A stretch of DNA of 44,860 nt from Lentisphaeria bacterium. GTDB taxonomy: Bacteria > Verrucomicrobiota > Lentisphaeria > Victivallales > UBA1829. The translations under genes were made by a program, and so were the position numbers. The stretch is from the NCBI GenBank assembly GCA_017503375.1, contig JAFVTF010000121.1:1-44860 (forward strand), in the 5' to 3' direction. Shown here piece by piece: positions 23,580-31,958 of this stretch (its first letter is position 1; each line of letters begins with the position of its first letter). The notes beneath the pieces were generated by a model. That model did no database searches. It was not told the DNA's origin and was given only the letters and a program-made list of their open reading frames with translations.

Positions 23580-25097
23580 TTAATCCAGGAACAGCTCCCG
23601 GGAAGCAAAATTCGGATCGCAGGTGAGATTGATTCCCAATCTGCGCAACCCGGCTTCATCACCTCTTGAAGGTAAATGGGATGTATGCATTTCACACCCG
23701 CTGAGATTTTTCAGCTGATCCAGAGATTTCTTAGCGGCTTTGCTTTGTGTCGCACTGACACTGAGGGCAATCAGCATTTCATCCAGATCAAGGCTCGGGT
23801 GATTGCTCCGCAGAATATTCTTTTTCAGTTTTGAGACGGAATTAACGACTTCCGGAGAGATCAGATATTCACTGTCGTCAATTCCCGCCAGCATTTTGAT
23901 TGCGTTGATAATACAGCTTGCAGAAGCATGAAGCAGCGGTGAATTTTTTCCGGTGACGATTCTGCCGTCAGGCAGTTCCAATGCAGCACCGCAGAAGAAA
24001 CCGTTATTCCCTTTTCCTTTGGTGTGGGATGCCAGCTCAGCTGCAGCCCGGGCGAGGGGAACAAGTTTCCGGTCTTCTTCTTTCAAACGGAGATTTTCAA
24101 AGAGGATTTTGATCCGGTCAATCGTTGCTTCATCTGTTCCGCCAAGCATATATTCGCAACGGTAACGGAAATAACGGCGGATGACTTCCTGCCGGGCAGC
24201 TTCCTGCACAACTTCATCATTGACAATCGCGAATCCAACTTTGTTGACACCCATGTCTGTGGGCGATTTATAAACCTGATTTTCCCCCATAATCCGTTCA
24301 CAGATCCGGCGGACTACTGGAAAAATTGCAACATCCCGGTTGTAATTGATCGCAACTTCGCCGTATGCTTCCATATGGAACGGGTCCACCATATTGACAT
24401 CTCCCAAATCAGCTGTTGCAGCTTCATAAGCGATATTGACCGGATGGTTCTGGGCGAGGTTCCAGACAGGGAACGTTTCAAATTTTGCATAACCTGCAGC
24501 GACACCGCGTTTATGTTCATGATAAACCTGGGAAAGACAGGTAGCCATTTTTCCGCTGCCGGGGCCAGGCCCGGTCATAACGATAATCGGACGGGTGCTT
24601 TCAATGTATTCGTTGCTGCCGTAGCCTTCATCACTGGCGATACGGTCAACATCTGCCGGATATCCCTTGATCCCTTTGTGACGGTAGACTTTGATTCCCC
24701 GCCGTTCCAGTTTGTGGATAAAGTTGTTGACAGCCGGATGATCTTCATAGCGGGTAACGACAACAGAGTTGAACTGAATTCCTCTTGAGCGCAAACCGTC
24801 AATGATCCGCATGGTATCTTCATCATAGGCAATTCCGAAATCCGCGCGGATTTTTTTCCGTTCGATATCTCCGGAATAGACACAGATCACGACTTCGATC
24901 TGATCTTTCAATTTCTGAAGCAGCTGAAGTTTAACGTTCGGATCATAGCCGGGCAGAACACGTGCCGCGTGCATATCGTAGGATAATTTCCCTCCGAATT
25001 CCAGATATAATCTGTTATCAAACTTTTTTGCTCGTTCAATGATCTCTTTGGACTGCAGTTCCAAATAAAGTTCATTATCAAAACCAATGGCAGACAT
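23580..25097 (-). CDS. DUF1846 family protein
   Basis: This 505-aa protein matches the DUF1846 family in length and motifs: GFDNELYLELQSKEIIERAKKFDNRLYLEFGGKL at the start, ARVLPGYDPN, VTRYEDHPA, and a nucleotide-binding-like loop GPGPGSGK at 176–183. Later motifs are NPVNIAYEAATADLGDVNMVDPFH (as HPVNIAYE here) and SPTDMGVNKVGFAI. The C-terminal domain is helical. The family is widespread in Firmicutes and gut anaerobes and its structure is known, but to my knowledge its reaction is not. It is transcribed with the LolA-like lipoprotein, an unexplained pairing. Confidence 0.9.
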   Translation of the reverse strand: MSAIGFDNELYLELQSKEIIERAKKFDNRLYLEFGGKLSYDMHAARVLPGYDPNVKLQLLQKLKDQIEVVICVYSGDIERKKIRADFGIAYDEDTMRIIDGLRSRGIQFNSVVVTRYEDHPAVNNFIHKLERRGIKVYRHKGIKGYPADVDRIASDEGYGSNEYIESTRPIIVMTGPGPGSGKMATCLSQVYHEHKRGVAAGYAKFETFPVWNLAQNHPVNIAYEAATADLGDVNMVDPFHMEAYGEVAINYNRDVAIFPVVRRICERIMGENQVYKSPTDMGVNKVGFAIVNDEVVQEAARQEVIRRYFRYRCEYMLGGTDEATIDRIKILFENLRLKEEDRKLVPLARAAAELASHTKGKGNNGFFCGAALELPDGRIVTGKNSPLLHASASCIINAIKMLAGIDDSEYLISPEVVNSVSKLKKNILRSNHPSLDLDEMLIALSVSATQSKAAKKSLDQLKNLSGCEMHTSHLPSRGDEAGLRRLGINLTCDPNFASRELFLD

Positions 25098-25191
25098 AGT
25101 AAAAATCCTGATTTATACGGTTGCAACTCTTGAATTTACCGGAAATATACAGCTTTTCCGCTCTAAAGTCAAGAGTAAAATATAAAAACTG

Positions 25192-26100
25192 TCAAAGAAA
25201 TACGGGGTTCATTTCCTCATTTTCAAATTTTACTGTTTTGACAGCTCTGAATATTCCGTCATCGCATTTCCACAGCAGTTGATTCTGTTCATTATAAGCA
25301 TATCTCCCCTGCGTAAACGCCTTCGTCACTGCCGGAAAAAGTTTCCAGTCCCCGCCTTCTTTCAAGCGGTCAATGTGTTCATCAGCAATTCTGCCAAGCA
25401 AATCATCCCGGCCTTTTACTCTGGCTTTTTTACATTCCTGCAGATTTTCAAGGGTAACTCCCTCCGGAAATTCGATTGCAACCGGAGCGGAAACTCCGAG
25501 AACAAAGCCGGAATCCACATTCTTTTCCCCCGGAATATACGGTGTTGCAATGATAACACTGCTTCTCAAAGCAGGATGTCCTTCCAATATCGCAGTTTCA
25601 ACAGGACCGGAATGAAGACCTGCAAGAATTCTGACTCCATTCCGTTCAATTGTCAAATCTCCTGGGTGTACATTGAGACAGGGGAAATCTCCCACGATGT
25701 TGGAAAGAGGAACAAAACCGGCAAGCAGACCGAAATCATGGGGGACATCTGTAATTTTTTCCCGTAATGCATCTGTCCACAGATTTCTGACTTCCAATCC
25801 CCGTTCCGTTGCAACAGAAATTGTTTCCAGTCCATGATCTTTGTAAAACTGGAAAATATCATGCAGAATGTAAGGAATCCGGAATTTTTCCGCAATTTCC
25901 TTTGCTCTGCATCCCTTTACTCTGTCCGTGACAATGGCAGAACATTTCCACGATTTTCCATGGTCCGGCGATTCCAGCAATTTTTCTGCATTGGTTCCGG
26001 AGCCGCTCATAAAAATGATGGCTGAGGGAACGGAAGAACCGTCCAAATGGTCTATTTTGTTAAAAGATGGCAATTTTTTTTCAAAAAGTTTGCAATTCAT
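25192..26100 (-). CDS. Formyltransferase-fold protein (PurN-like), substrate unknown
   Basis: The start at 26100 is chosen because GGAGAGG lies just upstream; a reading from 26157 adds 19 residues with no ribosome binding site. The 302-aa protein has the glycinamide-ribonucleotide-transformylase fold: FMSGSGTNAEKLLE (32–42, phosphate loop), LLAGFVPL, and catalytic residues in the same order as PurN: N143 and H145 in LNVHPGDL and D196 in NVDSGFVLG. It is about 100 residues longer than PurN and ends in a basic/aromatic tail. It may use a formyl donor on a different amine, or be a divergent PurN. Confidence 0.72.
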   Translation of the reverse strand: MNCKLFEKKLPSFNKIDHLDGSSVPSAIIFMSGSGTNAEKLLESPDHGKSWKCSAIVTDRVKGCRAKEIAEKFRIPYILHDIFQFYKDHGLETISVATERGLEVRNLWTDALREKITDVPHDFGLLAGFVPLSNIVGDFPCLNVHPGDLTIERNGVRILAGLHSGPVETAILEGHPALRSSVIIATPYIPGEKNVDSGFVLGVSAPVAIEFPEGVTLENLQECKKARVKGRDDLLGRIADEHIDRLKEGGDWKLFPAVTKAFTQGRYAYNEQNQLLWKCDDGIFRAVKTVKFENEEMNPVFL

Positions 26101-26208
26101 GGCCTCTCCGCATTTGCATTTTTCACAATGAACATATAAAATATACCATCTTTGCAATTCGGCAAATGAAAAATGAAAAAAAAACCGAAAAAAATGAGGA
26201 TTTTTGCA

Positions 26209-27240
26209 ATGAATATCTATTTTCGTCTTGTTCAGAACACTTTCCGGGAGTGTGTCAGAGAGCCGGTCTACTTTCTGCTGCTCCTGATCGGTGTCTGCAT
26301 GATCGGGATTTTACCGACGTTTACCATGTATGTTTTCCGGGAACAGATCAAACTTGTTGTTGACAGTGCCATGGCAATCACTCTGGTGCTTGGACTGATT
26401 ACTGCAACATTGTGCGCCAGTCACACGATCACCCGTGAAATGCGGAACGGAACAGTTCTCCTCCTCCTTTCCAAGCCTGTGACAAGATGGAGTTTTATTC
26501 TTGCCAAGCTGACCGGTCTGATGGCTGCTCTCACAATGTTTACCCTTCTGCTTGGTTCTGCAGGTTTTTCGGCAATTATGATTGCAAAAGATCAGTTCCG
26601 GATTGATTTGCCTGTTATGGCTGCATATTTCCTCCTGCTCGCACTCTGCTGCGGTGCCGCAGGTGTTTGCAACTATCTGAAAGGCGTCTGCTTTTCCTCT
26701 TACGCTTCCATTTTCATGACATGTGCGGTTCCTCTCTTTTCCATTGCTGTTTTCCTGATTCGCGGTGTGCCTGATGATGAAGGATTTGTGGCTCCGTCCC
26801 AATACATTGCAGCTGTTCTGCTGCTTTTTCCGGCTGTCTGGATTATGGGCGCGATTGCTGCAGCTCTTGCAACCCGCGTCGGAGTCGTTGCAAACCTCAC
26901 AGTCTGTTCTCTTCTGTTTCTGCTCGGCTTGATTTCCAAGTTCATTTCCAGAAACTGGGCACAGGGAACAGGGGCAGACTCCATGTTCTCCTGGCTGCCT
27001 CTTGAAATCGCAGAGCCTGTTGCCAATGCGTTCAAGAGTATCTGCGGAGCGGTTGCGAGGTTATTTTTACCCGATTGGCAATATTTCTGGATGGCGGATG
27101 CCCTGGCATCTCACACACAGGTCCCCGCTTCCTATGTGATTTATGCCTTCATTTACTGTACACTCTATGCCGGAGCATGGTCTGCACTTGCAATCGCTCT
27201 TTTCCACGACAGAGAAGTTGCAAAAGATGCGATCAACTGA
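26209..27240 (+). CDS. ABC-2 type transporter permease
   Basis: This is a roughly 343-aa membrane protein with about six hydrophobic helices: FLLLLIGVCMIGILP; AITLVLGLITATLCASHTI; a LLSKPVTRWSFILAKLTGLMAALTMFTLLLGSAG block typical of ABC-2 permeases; VMAAYFLLLALCCGAAGV; FMTCAVPLFSIAVFLI; and AAVLLLFPAVWIMGAIAAAL. The REMRNGTVLLLLSKPV motif is the usual coupling segment. The start at 26209 has GAGGA eight bases before it; an in-frame ATG at 26173 adds a Lys-rich tail and is possible. No ATPase subunit lies beside it, so its partner must be encoded elsewhere. The substrate is unknown. Confidence 0.8.
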   Translation: MNIYFRLVQNTFRECVREPVYFLLLLIGVCMIGILPTFTMYVFREQIKLVVDSAMAITLVLGLITATLCASHTITREMRNGTVLLLLSKPVTRWSFILAKLTGLMAALTMFTLLLGSAGFSAIMIAKDQFRIDLPVMAAYFLLLALCCGAAGVCNYLKGVCFSSYASIFMTCAVPLFSIAVFLIRGVPDDEGFVAPSQYIAAVLLLFPAVWIMGAIAAALATRVGVVANLTVCSLLFLLGLISKFISRNWAQGTGADSMFSWLPLEIAEPVANAFKSICGAVARLFLPDWQYFWMADALASHTQVPASYVIYAFIYCTLYAGAWSALAIALFHDREVAKDAIN

Positions 27241-27278
27241 TCCGTACAACTTGATTTTTTGAAAGGTTTTTTTGAAAT

Positions 27279-28793
27279 ATGGAAGAAGAAATGAGAAAAA
27301 CTCTCCCGACTCTGGTGATCGTCGGACGCCCGAATGTGGGAAAATCTTCCCTGTTCAATGCGATTCTCAAACGGCGCCATGCCATTGTGCATTTTGACAG
27401 CGGTGTGACCCGTGACAGAGTTTCTACAACAGGTGTTTATAATGGGAAACGTTATCAGCTGGTCGATACAGGTGGACTTGCAATGTACGCAGGCGAAAAG
27501 AAAGGTGTCGGTTTCTGGGATAACTCCATTGAAAAACAGGTGGAAACTGCTATTGAAGAGGCTGATACAATTCTTTTTGTGACAGATGTCAATGACGGTC
27601 TGACGCCTTTGGATCAGGAAATCGCCGCCCGTCTCCGTGCTACCGGACGCGATATTATCCTTGTCGTTAACAAAGTGGATGACTACGGCCGCAACGAAGG
27701 CGTGGAAGAATTCATGAAACTGGGATTCAAAAAAGTATACCCCGTTTCCAGTCTGCACAGAAAAGGTATTCAGAATCTTCTGGACGGCGCTCTCGCTGAA
27801 TTTGCAAAAAATGCAGCTGAAACAGAAGAAAATGAACCCAGATTGAGAATCGCTGTCGTCGGAAGACCAAACGCAGGAAAATCCTCCCTTGTCAACAAAA
27901 TGCTGGGAAAAGAACGGGTGATCGTCAGTGATGTCGCAGGAACTACACGGGATTCCATTGACGTGGATTTCACTCTCCCATGCGGTGATGAAGACGTCCC
28001 CGCAACCCTGATTGATACTGCCGGACTCCGGAGAAAATCCAAAGTCGACAGTGCGGTGGAACGCTACAGTATGATGCGGGCTTCTGAAGCTGTGGAAAAA
28101 TGTGATATTGTTCTGTTTCTTGTGACATCAGACCAGTTCGGTGCGACGGCTCAGGATAAAACTATTGCAAAAATGATCGGCGATGCAGGAAAACCATGTA
28201 TTATCGTAGCCAATAAGTGGGATACCTGTTCCGGTTTGAAACAGCAGGATGTTCTGAAGGAAATCCGTTATACCTTGCCGAAATTGGTGTATGCTCCGGT
28301 TGTCTTCACTTGTGCGATCAGCGGTTACAATGTGAAATTGCTTTATTCTGCTATTGCAGAAGTCCGCGCTCAAATGTCCATTAAAGTTTCCACTGCCATG
28401 GTTAACCGGATTCTGGAGGATGCCGAAAACAGATACAGTGCTCCGATCAAAGGAACCAAGGCATTCAAGATCTATTATGGAACCATGATTAAAAATCCGC
28501 CGCCGACGATTGCGCTTTTCGTGAATGATCCGAAGCTTCTGGCAGATAACTATAAAGTTTATCTCGAAAATTACATCCGGAAGGCGTTCGGGTTTACCGG
28601 AATGCCGATTAAATTGGAATTCCGCGCAAGAGAACGGCGGGAACTGGTCTTTATCGAACATAAAGCCACCGTAAAGAAACAGGGCAAAAACCGCGGTGTC
28701 AAGCTGAAAGCGAAGAAGACAACCGTCTATTTGCGGCCGGATTCCAAGAAACGCGGCGTGAAAAAAACGGATGATTCTGAAAAAAACGGATGA
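27279..28793 (+). CDS. der: Ribosome-assembly GTPase Der (EngA)
   Basis: Der is a tandem GTPase needed for 50S subunit maturation. The 504-aa protein has two G domains: G1 motifs GRPNVGKS (16–23) and GRPNAGKS (195–202), with DTGG/DTAG (G3) and NKVD/NKWD (G4) in each. A C-terminal KH-like domain (about 380–465; YYGTMIKNPPPTIALFVNDPKLL…NYIRKAFGFTGMPIKLEFRAR) is diagnostic. A basic tail of about 40 residues (KKQGKNRGVKLKAKK…) extends beyond many homologues and probably binds rRNA. Confidence 0.97.
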   Translation: MEEEMRKTLPTLVIVGRPNVGKSSLFNAILKRRHAIVHFDSGVTRDRVSTTGVYNGKRYQLVDTGGLAMYAGEKKGVGFWDNSIEKQVETAIEEADTILFVTDVNDGLTPLDQEIAARLRATGRDIILVVNKVDDYGRNEGVEEFMKLGFKKVYPVSSLHRKGIQNLLDGALAEFAKNAAETEENEPRLRIAVVGRPNAGKSSLVNKMLGKERVIVSDVAGTTRDSIDVDFTLPCGDEDVPATLIDTAGLRRKSKVDSAVERYSMMRASEAVEKCDIVLFLVTSDQFGATAQDKTIAKMIGDAGKPCIIVANKWDTCSGLKQQDVLKEIRYTLPKLVYAPVVFTCAISGYNVKLLYSAIAEVRAQMSIKVSTAMVNRILEDAENRYSAPIKGTKAFKIYYGTMIKNPPPTIALFVNDPKLLADNYKVYLENYIRKAFGFTGMPIKLEFRARERRELVFIEHKATVKKQGKNRGVKLKAKKTTVYLRPDSKKRGVKKTDDSEKNG

Positions 28794-28809
28794 TTTTTCA
28801 GAAAGTCGC

Positions 28810-28838
28810 TTGCAAGAATCCGGAAACGGATGTAAATT
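28810..28838 (+). promoter_or_regulatory. Candidate promoter for the small lipoprotein gene
   Basis: TTGCAA at 28810–28815 and TAAATT at 28833–28838 are spaced 17 bp apart, about 39 bases before the lipoprotein ATG, with AAGGA in the leader. Confidence 0.4.
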
Positions 28839-28876
28839 AGTACAAGGAAGATCAACATAACATAAAGGATAAAAAA

Positions 28877-29266
28877 ATGATCAAGAAAACTCTCATGATT
28901 CTCGCGGCCGCTGTCATGGTTGCCGGCTTCACAGCATGTTCCTCCGTGGAAACAGCTCCCCAGCTCAACAATATGAATTTGACAGCAAACAGCAATGTTA
29001 CACCTTATGCCCATTTGAACGGACAGGTTTGGGGCATTTATTTCCTGAACCTTCTCCCCGTCTTTACCGGTAACACTTCCAAGGTCGGACAGTGTGTGGT
29101 TTTCAAAGATACAGTTAAAGTCGAAAATGCAGTCCGCATGCTTACCCATAAAGCTGCTGTTCTCGATGCAACTGCAGTCACAGACCTCACCTCCTTCAGA
29201 AGCAGTTTCTGGATTTTCCCCTTCGCAATCAAAACTGTTGATGTGTCCGGAAACGCTGTCAAGTAA
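28877..29266 (+). CDS. Small lipoprotein, unknown (weakly TRL-like)
   Basis: This 129-aa protein has a lipoprotein signal peptide with lipobox FTAC (Cys21). The mature domain is small and β-rich, with WGIYFLNLLPVFTGN, VKVENAVRMLTHKAAVLDATAVTDLTS and a final FWIFPFAIKTVDVSGNAV. The layout (Gly-rich start, an AxxxLxxKA helix, then VxDxxS…and a hydrophobic end) reminds me of TRL-type small secreted proteins, but the match is loose. It forms its own unit with an upstream promoter-like site and a strong terminator. Confidence 0.7.
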   Translation: MIKKTLMILAAAVMVAGFTACSSVETAPQLNNMNLTANSNVTPYAHLNGQVWGIYFLNLLPVFTGNTSKVGQCVVFKDTVKVENAVRMLTHKAAVLDATAVTDLTSFRSSFWIFPFAIKTVDVSGNAVK

Positions 29267-29287
29267 TTGTTCTTGGCGCAAATCAGA

Positions 29288-29319
29288 AGACGATCTCCAG
29301 ACGGGATCGTCTTTTTTTT
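29288..29319 (+). terminator. Rho-independent terminator after the small lipoprotein
   Basis: AGACGATC (29288–29295) pairs perfectly with GATCGTCT (29305–29312) across a nine-base loop, followed by an uninterrupted T-run to about 29319. Confidence 0.88.
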
Positions 29320-29330
29320 ATACTCCGGAC

Positions 29331-29359
29331 TTGACAGCTGATGTTTGAGCTGTTATGTT
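29331..29359 (+). promoter_or_regulatory. Candidate promoter for the prepilin gene
   Basis: A perfect TTGACA at 29331–29336 and TATGTT at 29354–29359 are spaced 17 bp apart, right after the preceding terminator and about 35 bases before the chosen ATG. This position also argues against the longer reading that starts at 29341, inside the promoter. Confidence 0.55.
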
Positions 29360-29394
29360 ATGCAGAGAACGATTTAAAGGAAAGGTCTGTTATT

Positions 29395-30000
29395 ATGAAG
29401 AAAAAAATCTCAAATTTCACCCTGGTCGAGATCTTGACCGTCGTTGCTATTATCGGAATCCTTGCCGGAATCGGATTGGGCGTCACGTCCTATGTCACAA
29501 ATCGGAACAGAGAAGTCCAAACCCAGACAACCATCAAGATGCTGGAAATGGTGCTGGAACAGTATAAAAGCAAATATGGCTCCTATCCGGCTATCGTTGA
29601 ACCGGATTCAAATCTCGGACAGTCAGTTTTCAAACTCCCCTTGAAACCGAAAGGGGATTCCGGGAATGATAAAACAGATGAACTTACTTCTTTTTTTCAT
29701 GATGTAACGTATAATGGAGATTATGAAATCACGGGAATCAAAGGTGTAAATATTGTGAGAGATGGAAACTCAATCATTATCCTTGATGGCTGGGAATCTC
29801 CGATTATTTATGTATATCCTGGAGTGTTCAACAGAAAAAAATATGATTTGGGTTCTGCCGGAGCCAATAAAATGATTGGAGAAGAAAACACAGCAAAATT
29901 AACAAAAAACGCAATCCCCGGAGATCTCACCAGGGCGAAAAATGGTACCTACAGACAGAAGTTCGGGACTGTTGACGATATTACAAATTTCAAGAGGTAA
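29395..30000 (+). CDS. Type IV pilin-like / pseudopilin protein
   Basis: The start at 29395 is chosen because AAAGGAAAGG lies upstream and a short Lys-rich leader (MKKKISN) then precedes the FTLVEILTVVAIIGILAGIGLGV core of a class III signal. The 201-aa protein continues with a helix and a KSKYGSYPAIV segment typical of type II secretion pseudopilins. The residue before the cleavage site is Asn instead of the usual Gly. Glu at +5 is present. It could be a subunit for the pilus-like locus at 31266–42359 or a separate pseudopilin. The ZIP transporter gene starts three bases after its stop. Confidence 0.85.
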   Translation: MKKKISNFTLVEILTVVAIIGILAGIGLGVTSYVTNRNREVQTQTTIKMLEMVLEQYKSKYGSYPAIVEPDSNLGQSVFKLPLKPKGDSGNDKTDELTSFFHDVTYNGDYEITGIKGVNIVRDGNSIIILDGWESPIIYVYPGVFNRKKYDLGSAGANKMIGEENTAKLTKNAIPGDLTRAKNGTYRQKFGTVDDITNFKR

Positions 30001-30003
30001 CAG

Positions 30004-30768
30004 ATGAATTTGTTTTTGATTACAGCACTTGCAGTTGGAATTTCAACCGTTATCGGAACTGTTTTCGGTGTTCTGATCCGGAAAATTCCTCATAAATATA
30101 ATGACTTGATTCTCGGCGGCGCATCAGGAATCATGCTTGCTGCCGCTATCCTCGGATTGATTGTCCCCGCCGCTGATGCCGAAGGAAAGTATACTCTGCT
30201 GATGACTGCAGCCGGTGTGCTTTGCGGAGCTTATCTCGTAAGTATATTGGATAAGATAACGCCGCATCTGCACAGATTGGCCGGGCTTGATCAGGAAAAT
30301 CATGATAACAATGCCGGAACCGGAAAGGTTCTGCTGTTTATTTCTGCCATTGCAATTCATAAATTTCCGGAAGGCTTGGCGGCAGGTGTGAGTTTCGGAA
30401 CCGGGAATACCGGTGATATTATTACTGTAACAGGAAGTATTGCCCTGCAGAATATTCCCGAAGCTGTTGTAATTGTTGCCCCGCTGCTGGCTATCGGGGT
30501 TACGATCAAACGGACTCTTCTGATTTCGCTTGCAATCGGCGCCGTCAGTATGATTGGTATGGGGATCGGTTATGGTGTGATCAATGTGGCTCAGGTCCTG
30601 ATGCCGTTCTTTTTGTCCTTTGCCGGCGGAACGATGCTTTATGTCATCAGTGACGAGATGATTCCGGAAACCCATGCTCATGGCATTGAAAAACAGGCAA
30701 CTTTTTCAATGATAGGCGGTTTTTTGCTGGTTTTGCTTCTTCAAAAAATTCTGGAAAATGCCGGATAA
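30004..30768 (+). CDS. ZIP-family metal transporter
   Basis: This 254-aa protein has about eight transmembrane helices. Signature metal-site motifs are HKFPEGLAAGVSFG (H119, E123) in helix IV and QNIPEAVVIVAPLL in helix V, as in bacterial ZupT-like importers of zinc, iron or manganese. The loop between helices III and IV contains HLHRLAGLDQENHDNN, which may bind metal. Its start lies three bases after the prepilin stop, with AGAGGT upstream, so the two are probably translated from one transcript, a pairing with no obvious functional reason. Confidence 0.9.
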   Translation: MNLFLITALAVGISTVIGTVFGVLIRKIPHKYNDLILGGASGIMLAAAILGLIVPAADAEGKYTLLMTAAGVLCGAYLVSILDKITPHLHRLAGLDQENHDNNAGTGKVLLFISAIAIHKFPEGLAAGVSFGTGNTGDIITVTGSIALQNIPEAVVIVAPLLAIGVTIKRTLLISLAIGAVSMIGMGIGYGVINVAQVLMPFFLSFAGGTMLYVISDEMIPETHAHGIEKQATFSMIGGFLLVLLLQKILENAG

Positions 30769-30834
30769 CGGCTTGTCAAATGAAAAAAAATTAAAATATT
30801 TACAAAAAAAGTCTCTATTTTCTGTTGTTCGGGG

Positions 30835-30863
30835 TTGAAAAATAGCAAAATATAGACTATTGT
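30835..30863 (+). promoter_or_regulatory. Candidate promoter for secG and possibly the pilus operon
   Basis: TTGAAA at 30835–30840 and TATTGT at 30858–30863 are spaced 17 bp apart, 43 bases before the secG ATG. No comparably good site was seen in the short gaps between secG and the following pilus genes, so it may drive them all. Confidence 0.4.
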
Positions 30864-30906
30864 ATCAGGTGAGAATATTGTCATTAACCAAGGAAAGGTA
30901 AGAAAA

Positions 30907-31245
30907 ATGGGCGTTTTGAGCGTAATTCTCTATACAGTTGCTGTAATTATTGCAATTCTGTTGATTTGTCTTGTACTGGTACAGCCGTCAAAAGGAGGCG
31001 GTTTGGGTTCTGCATTCGGCGGAGCCGGGGAAACTGTGTTCGGTGCTCAGACAATGAACCATCTGTCCAAATTGACAGTTGTCCTTATCGCAATTTTCTT
31101 TGTTGTTACACTCGCACTTGCAGCAATTTCCGGACATAAAGACTCTGCAGAAAGCACTGCAGCGGGAAGTTCAGTTCTGACTGCTCAAGTGGATGAGGAA
31201 AAACCGGTTGCAGAAAAACCTGCAGCCAAAGCTGAAAAGAAATAA
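30907..31245 (+). CDS. secG: Protein translocase subunit SecG
   Basis: This 112-aa inner-membrane protein has two transmembrane helices (about 4–23 and 56–78) joined by the diagnostic loop VQPSKGGGLGSAFGGAGETVFGAQT. The Ala/Lys/Glu-rich C-terminal tail is cytoplasmic or disordered. It is part of the SecYEG channel. Only 20 bases separate it from the pilus-like operon, whose proteins all need the Sec machinery, so co-expression makes sense. Confidence 0.95.
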   Translation: MGVLSVILYTVAVIIAILLICLVLVQPSKGGGLGSAFGGAGETVFGAQTMNHLSKLTVVLIAIFFVVTLALAAISGHKDSAESTAAGSSVLTAQVDEEKPVAEKPAAKAEKK

Positions 31246-31265
31246 TTCCAACACAGGGGCGGAAT

Positions 31266-31958
31266 ATGAGAAAATTGTCGTTCAATATAATGCTTTTATT
31301 GTGTGTCTTCGGATGTTGTACCCTTACGGCACAGGGGTTTTCTATTAATAAATCCTCCATTAAAGTTGAACGGGAATTTGTAAAAGCTCCGGTTTTTAAT
31401 TTGGCACAGCGGACTTACAAATCATTGTCCAAACCGGTTAATGAAGTGCGGTGGCTTCAGTTTCTTGTGACCTATACTCCTGTTTCTGCTAAGAAAAATA
31501 TTGTATGGGAAGATGATTTGAGCGTGGAAATGATGGTTTTGCTCCCGGCTAAAAAAGGCGAGGGCTACGGAAAAGTGATCATGCTGACGGGAAAACAAGT
31601 CTTGTTTTCTGTTCCCGGAGACGGAAAGCCGCATTATGTTCTTTTCCAGATTTCTCCGGCGATCCTGAAAAAATATACATCTTTCGTGAAGTATGATAAT
31701 CGCAGTATTGACAGCAATGTTTATACTGCTGTGATTTTCCGCCGCGGAAAGAATAATCAGGTTCTTGCGGTCGGTTATGGCGCAATGAAGAATAAAACAT
31801 CTTCAGATATTGCAAAGTTGTTTGAACAGTATCATAATTCTAAGATTGGTGTTATGAAATTGGAAAATGCTATCCTGCCGAAGGAGAAAACTCCCTGGCA
31901 GTGGGTTGATGTGGATATTTTTGATACACCGAAAAGTATGATGGAAGGGAATAAATAA
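31266..31958 (+). CDS. Amuc_1102-like pilus-associated protein
   Basis: This 230-aa protein has an N-terminal signal peptide (KLSFNIMLLLCVFGCCTLTAQG) and a β-rich body: VREFVKAPVF-type start (INKSSIKVEREFVKAP), WLQFLVTYTPVSAK, YVLFQISPAILKKY and AVIFRRGKNNQVLAVGYG, ending PWQWVDVDIFDTPKSM. Its place directly before the PilM-like gene matches Amuc_1102 of Akkermansia, and I assign it by sequence character and synteny. It is presumably periplasmic. Its stop overlaps the PilM-like start by one base. Its molecular role is unknown. Confidence 0.75.
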   Translation: MRKLSFNIMLLLCVFGCCTLTAQGFSINKSSIKVEREFVKAPVFNLAQRTYKSLSKPVNEVRWLQFLVTYTPVSAKKNIVWEDDLSVEMMVLLPAKKGEGYGKVIMLTGKQVLFSVPGDGKPHYVLFQISPAILKKYTSFVKYDNRSIDSNVYTAVIFRRGKNNQVLAVGYGAMKNKTSSDIAKLFEQYHNSKIGVMKLENAILPKEKTPWQWVDVDIFDTPKSMMEGNK

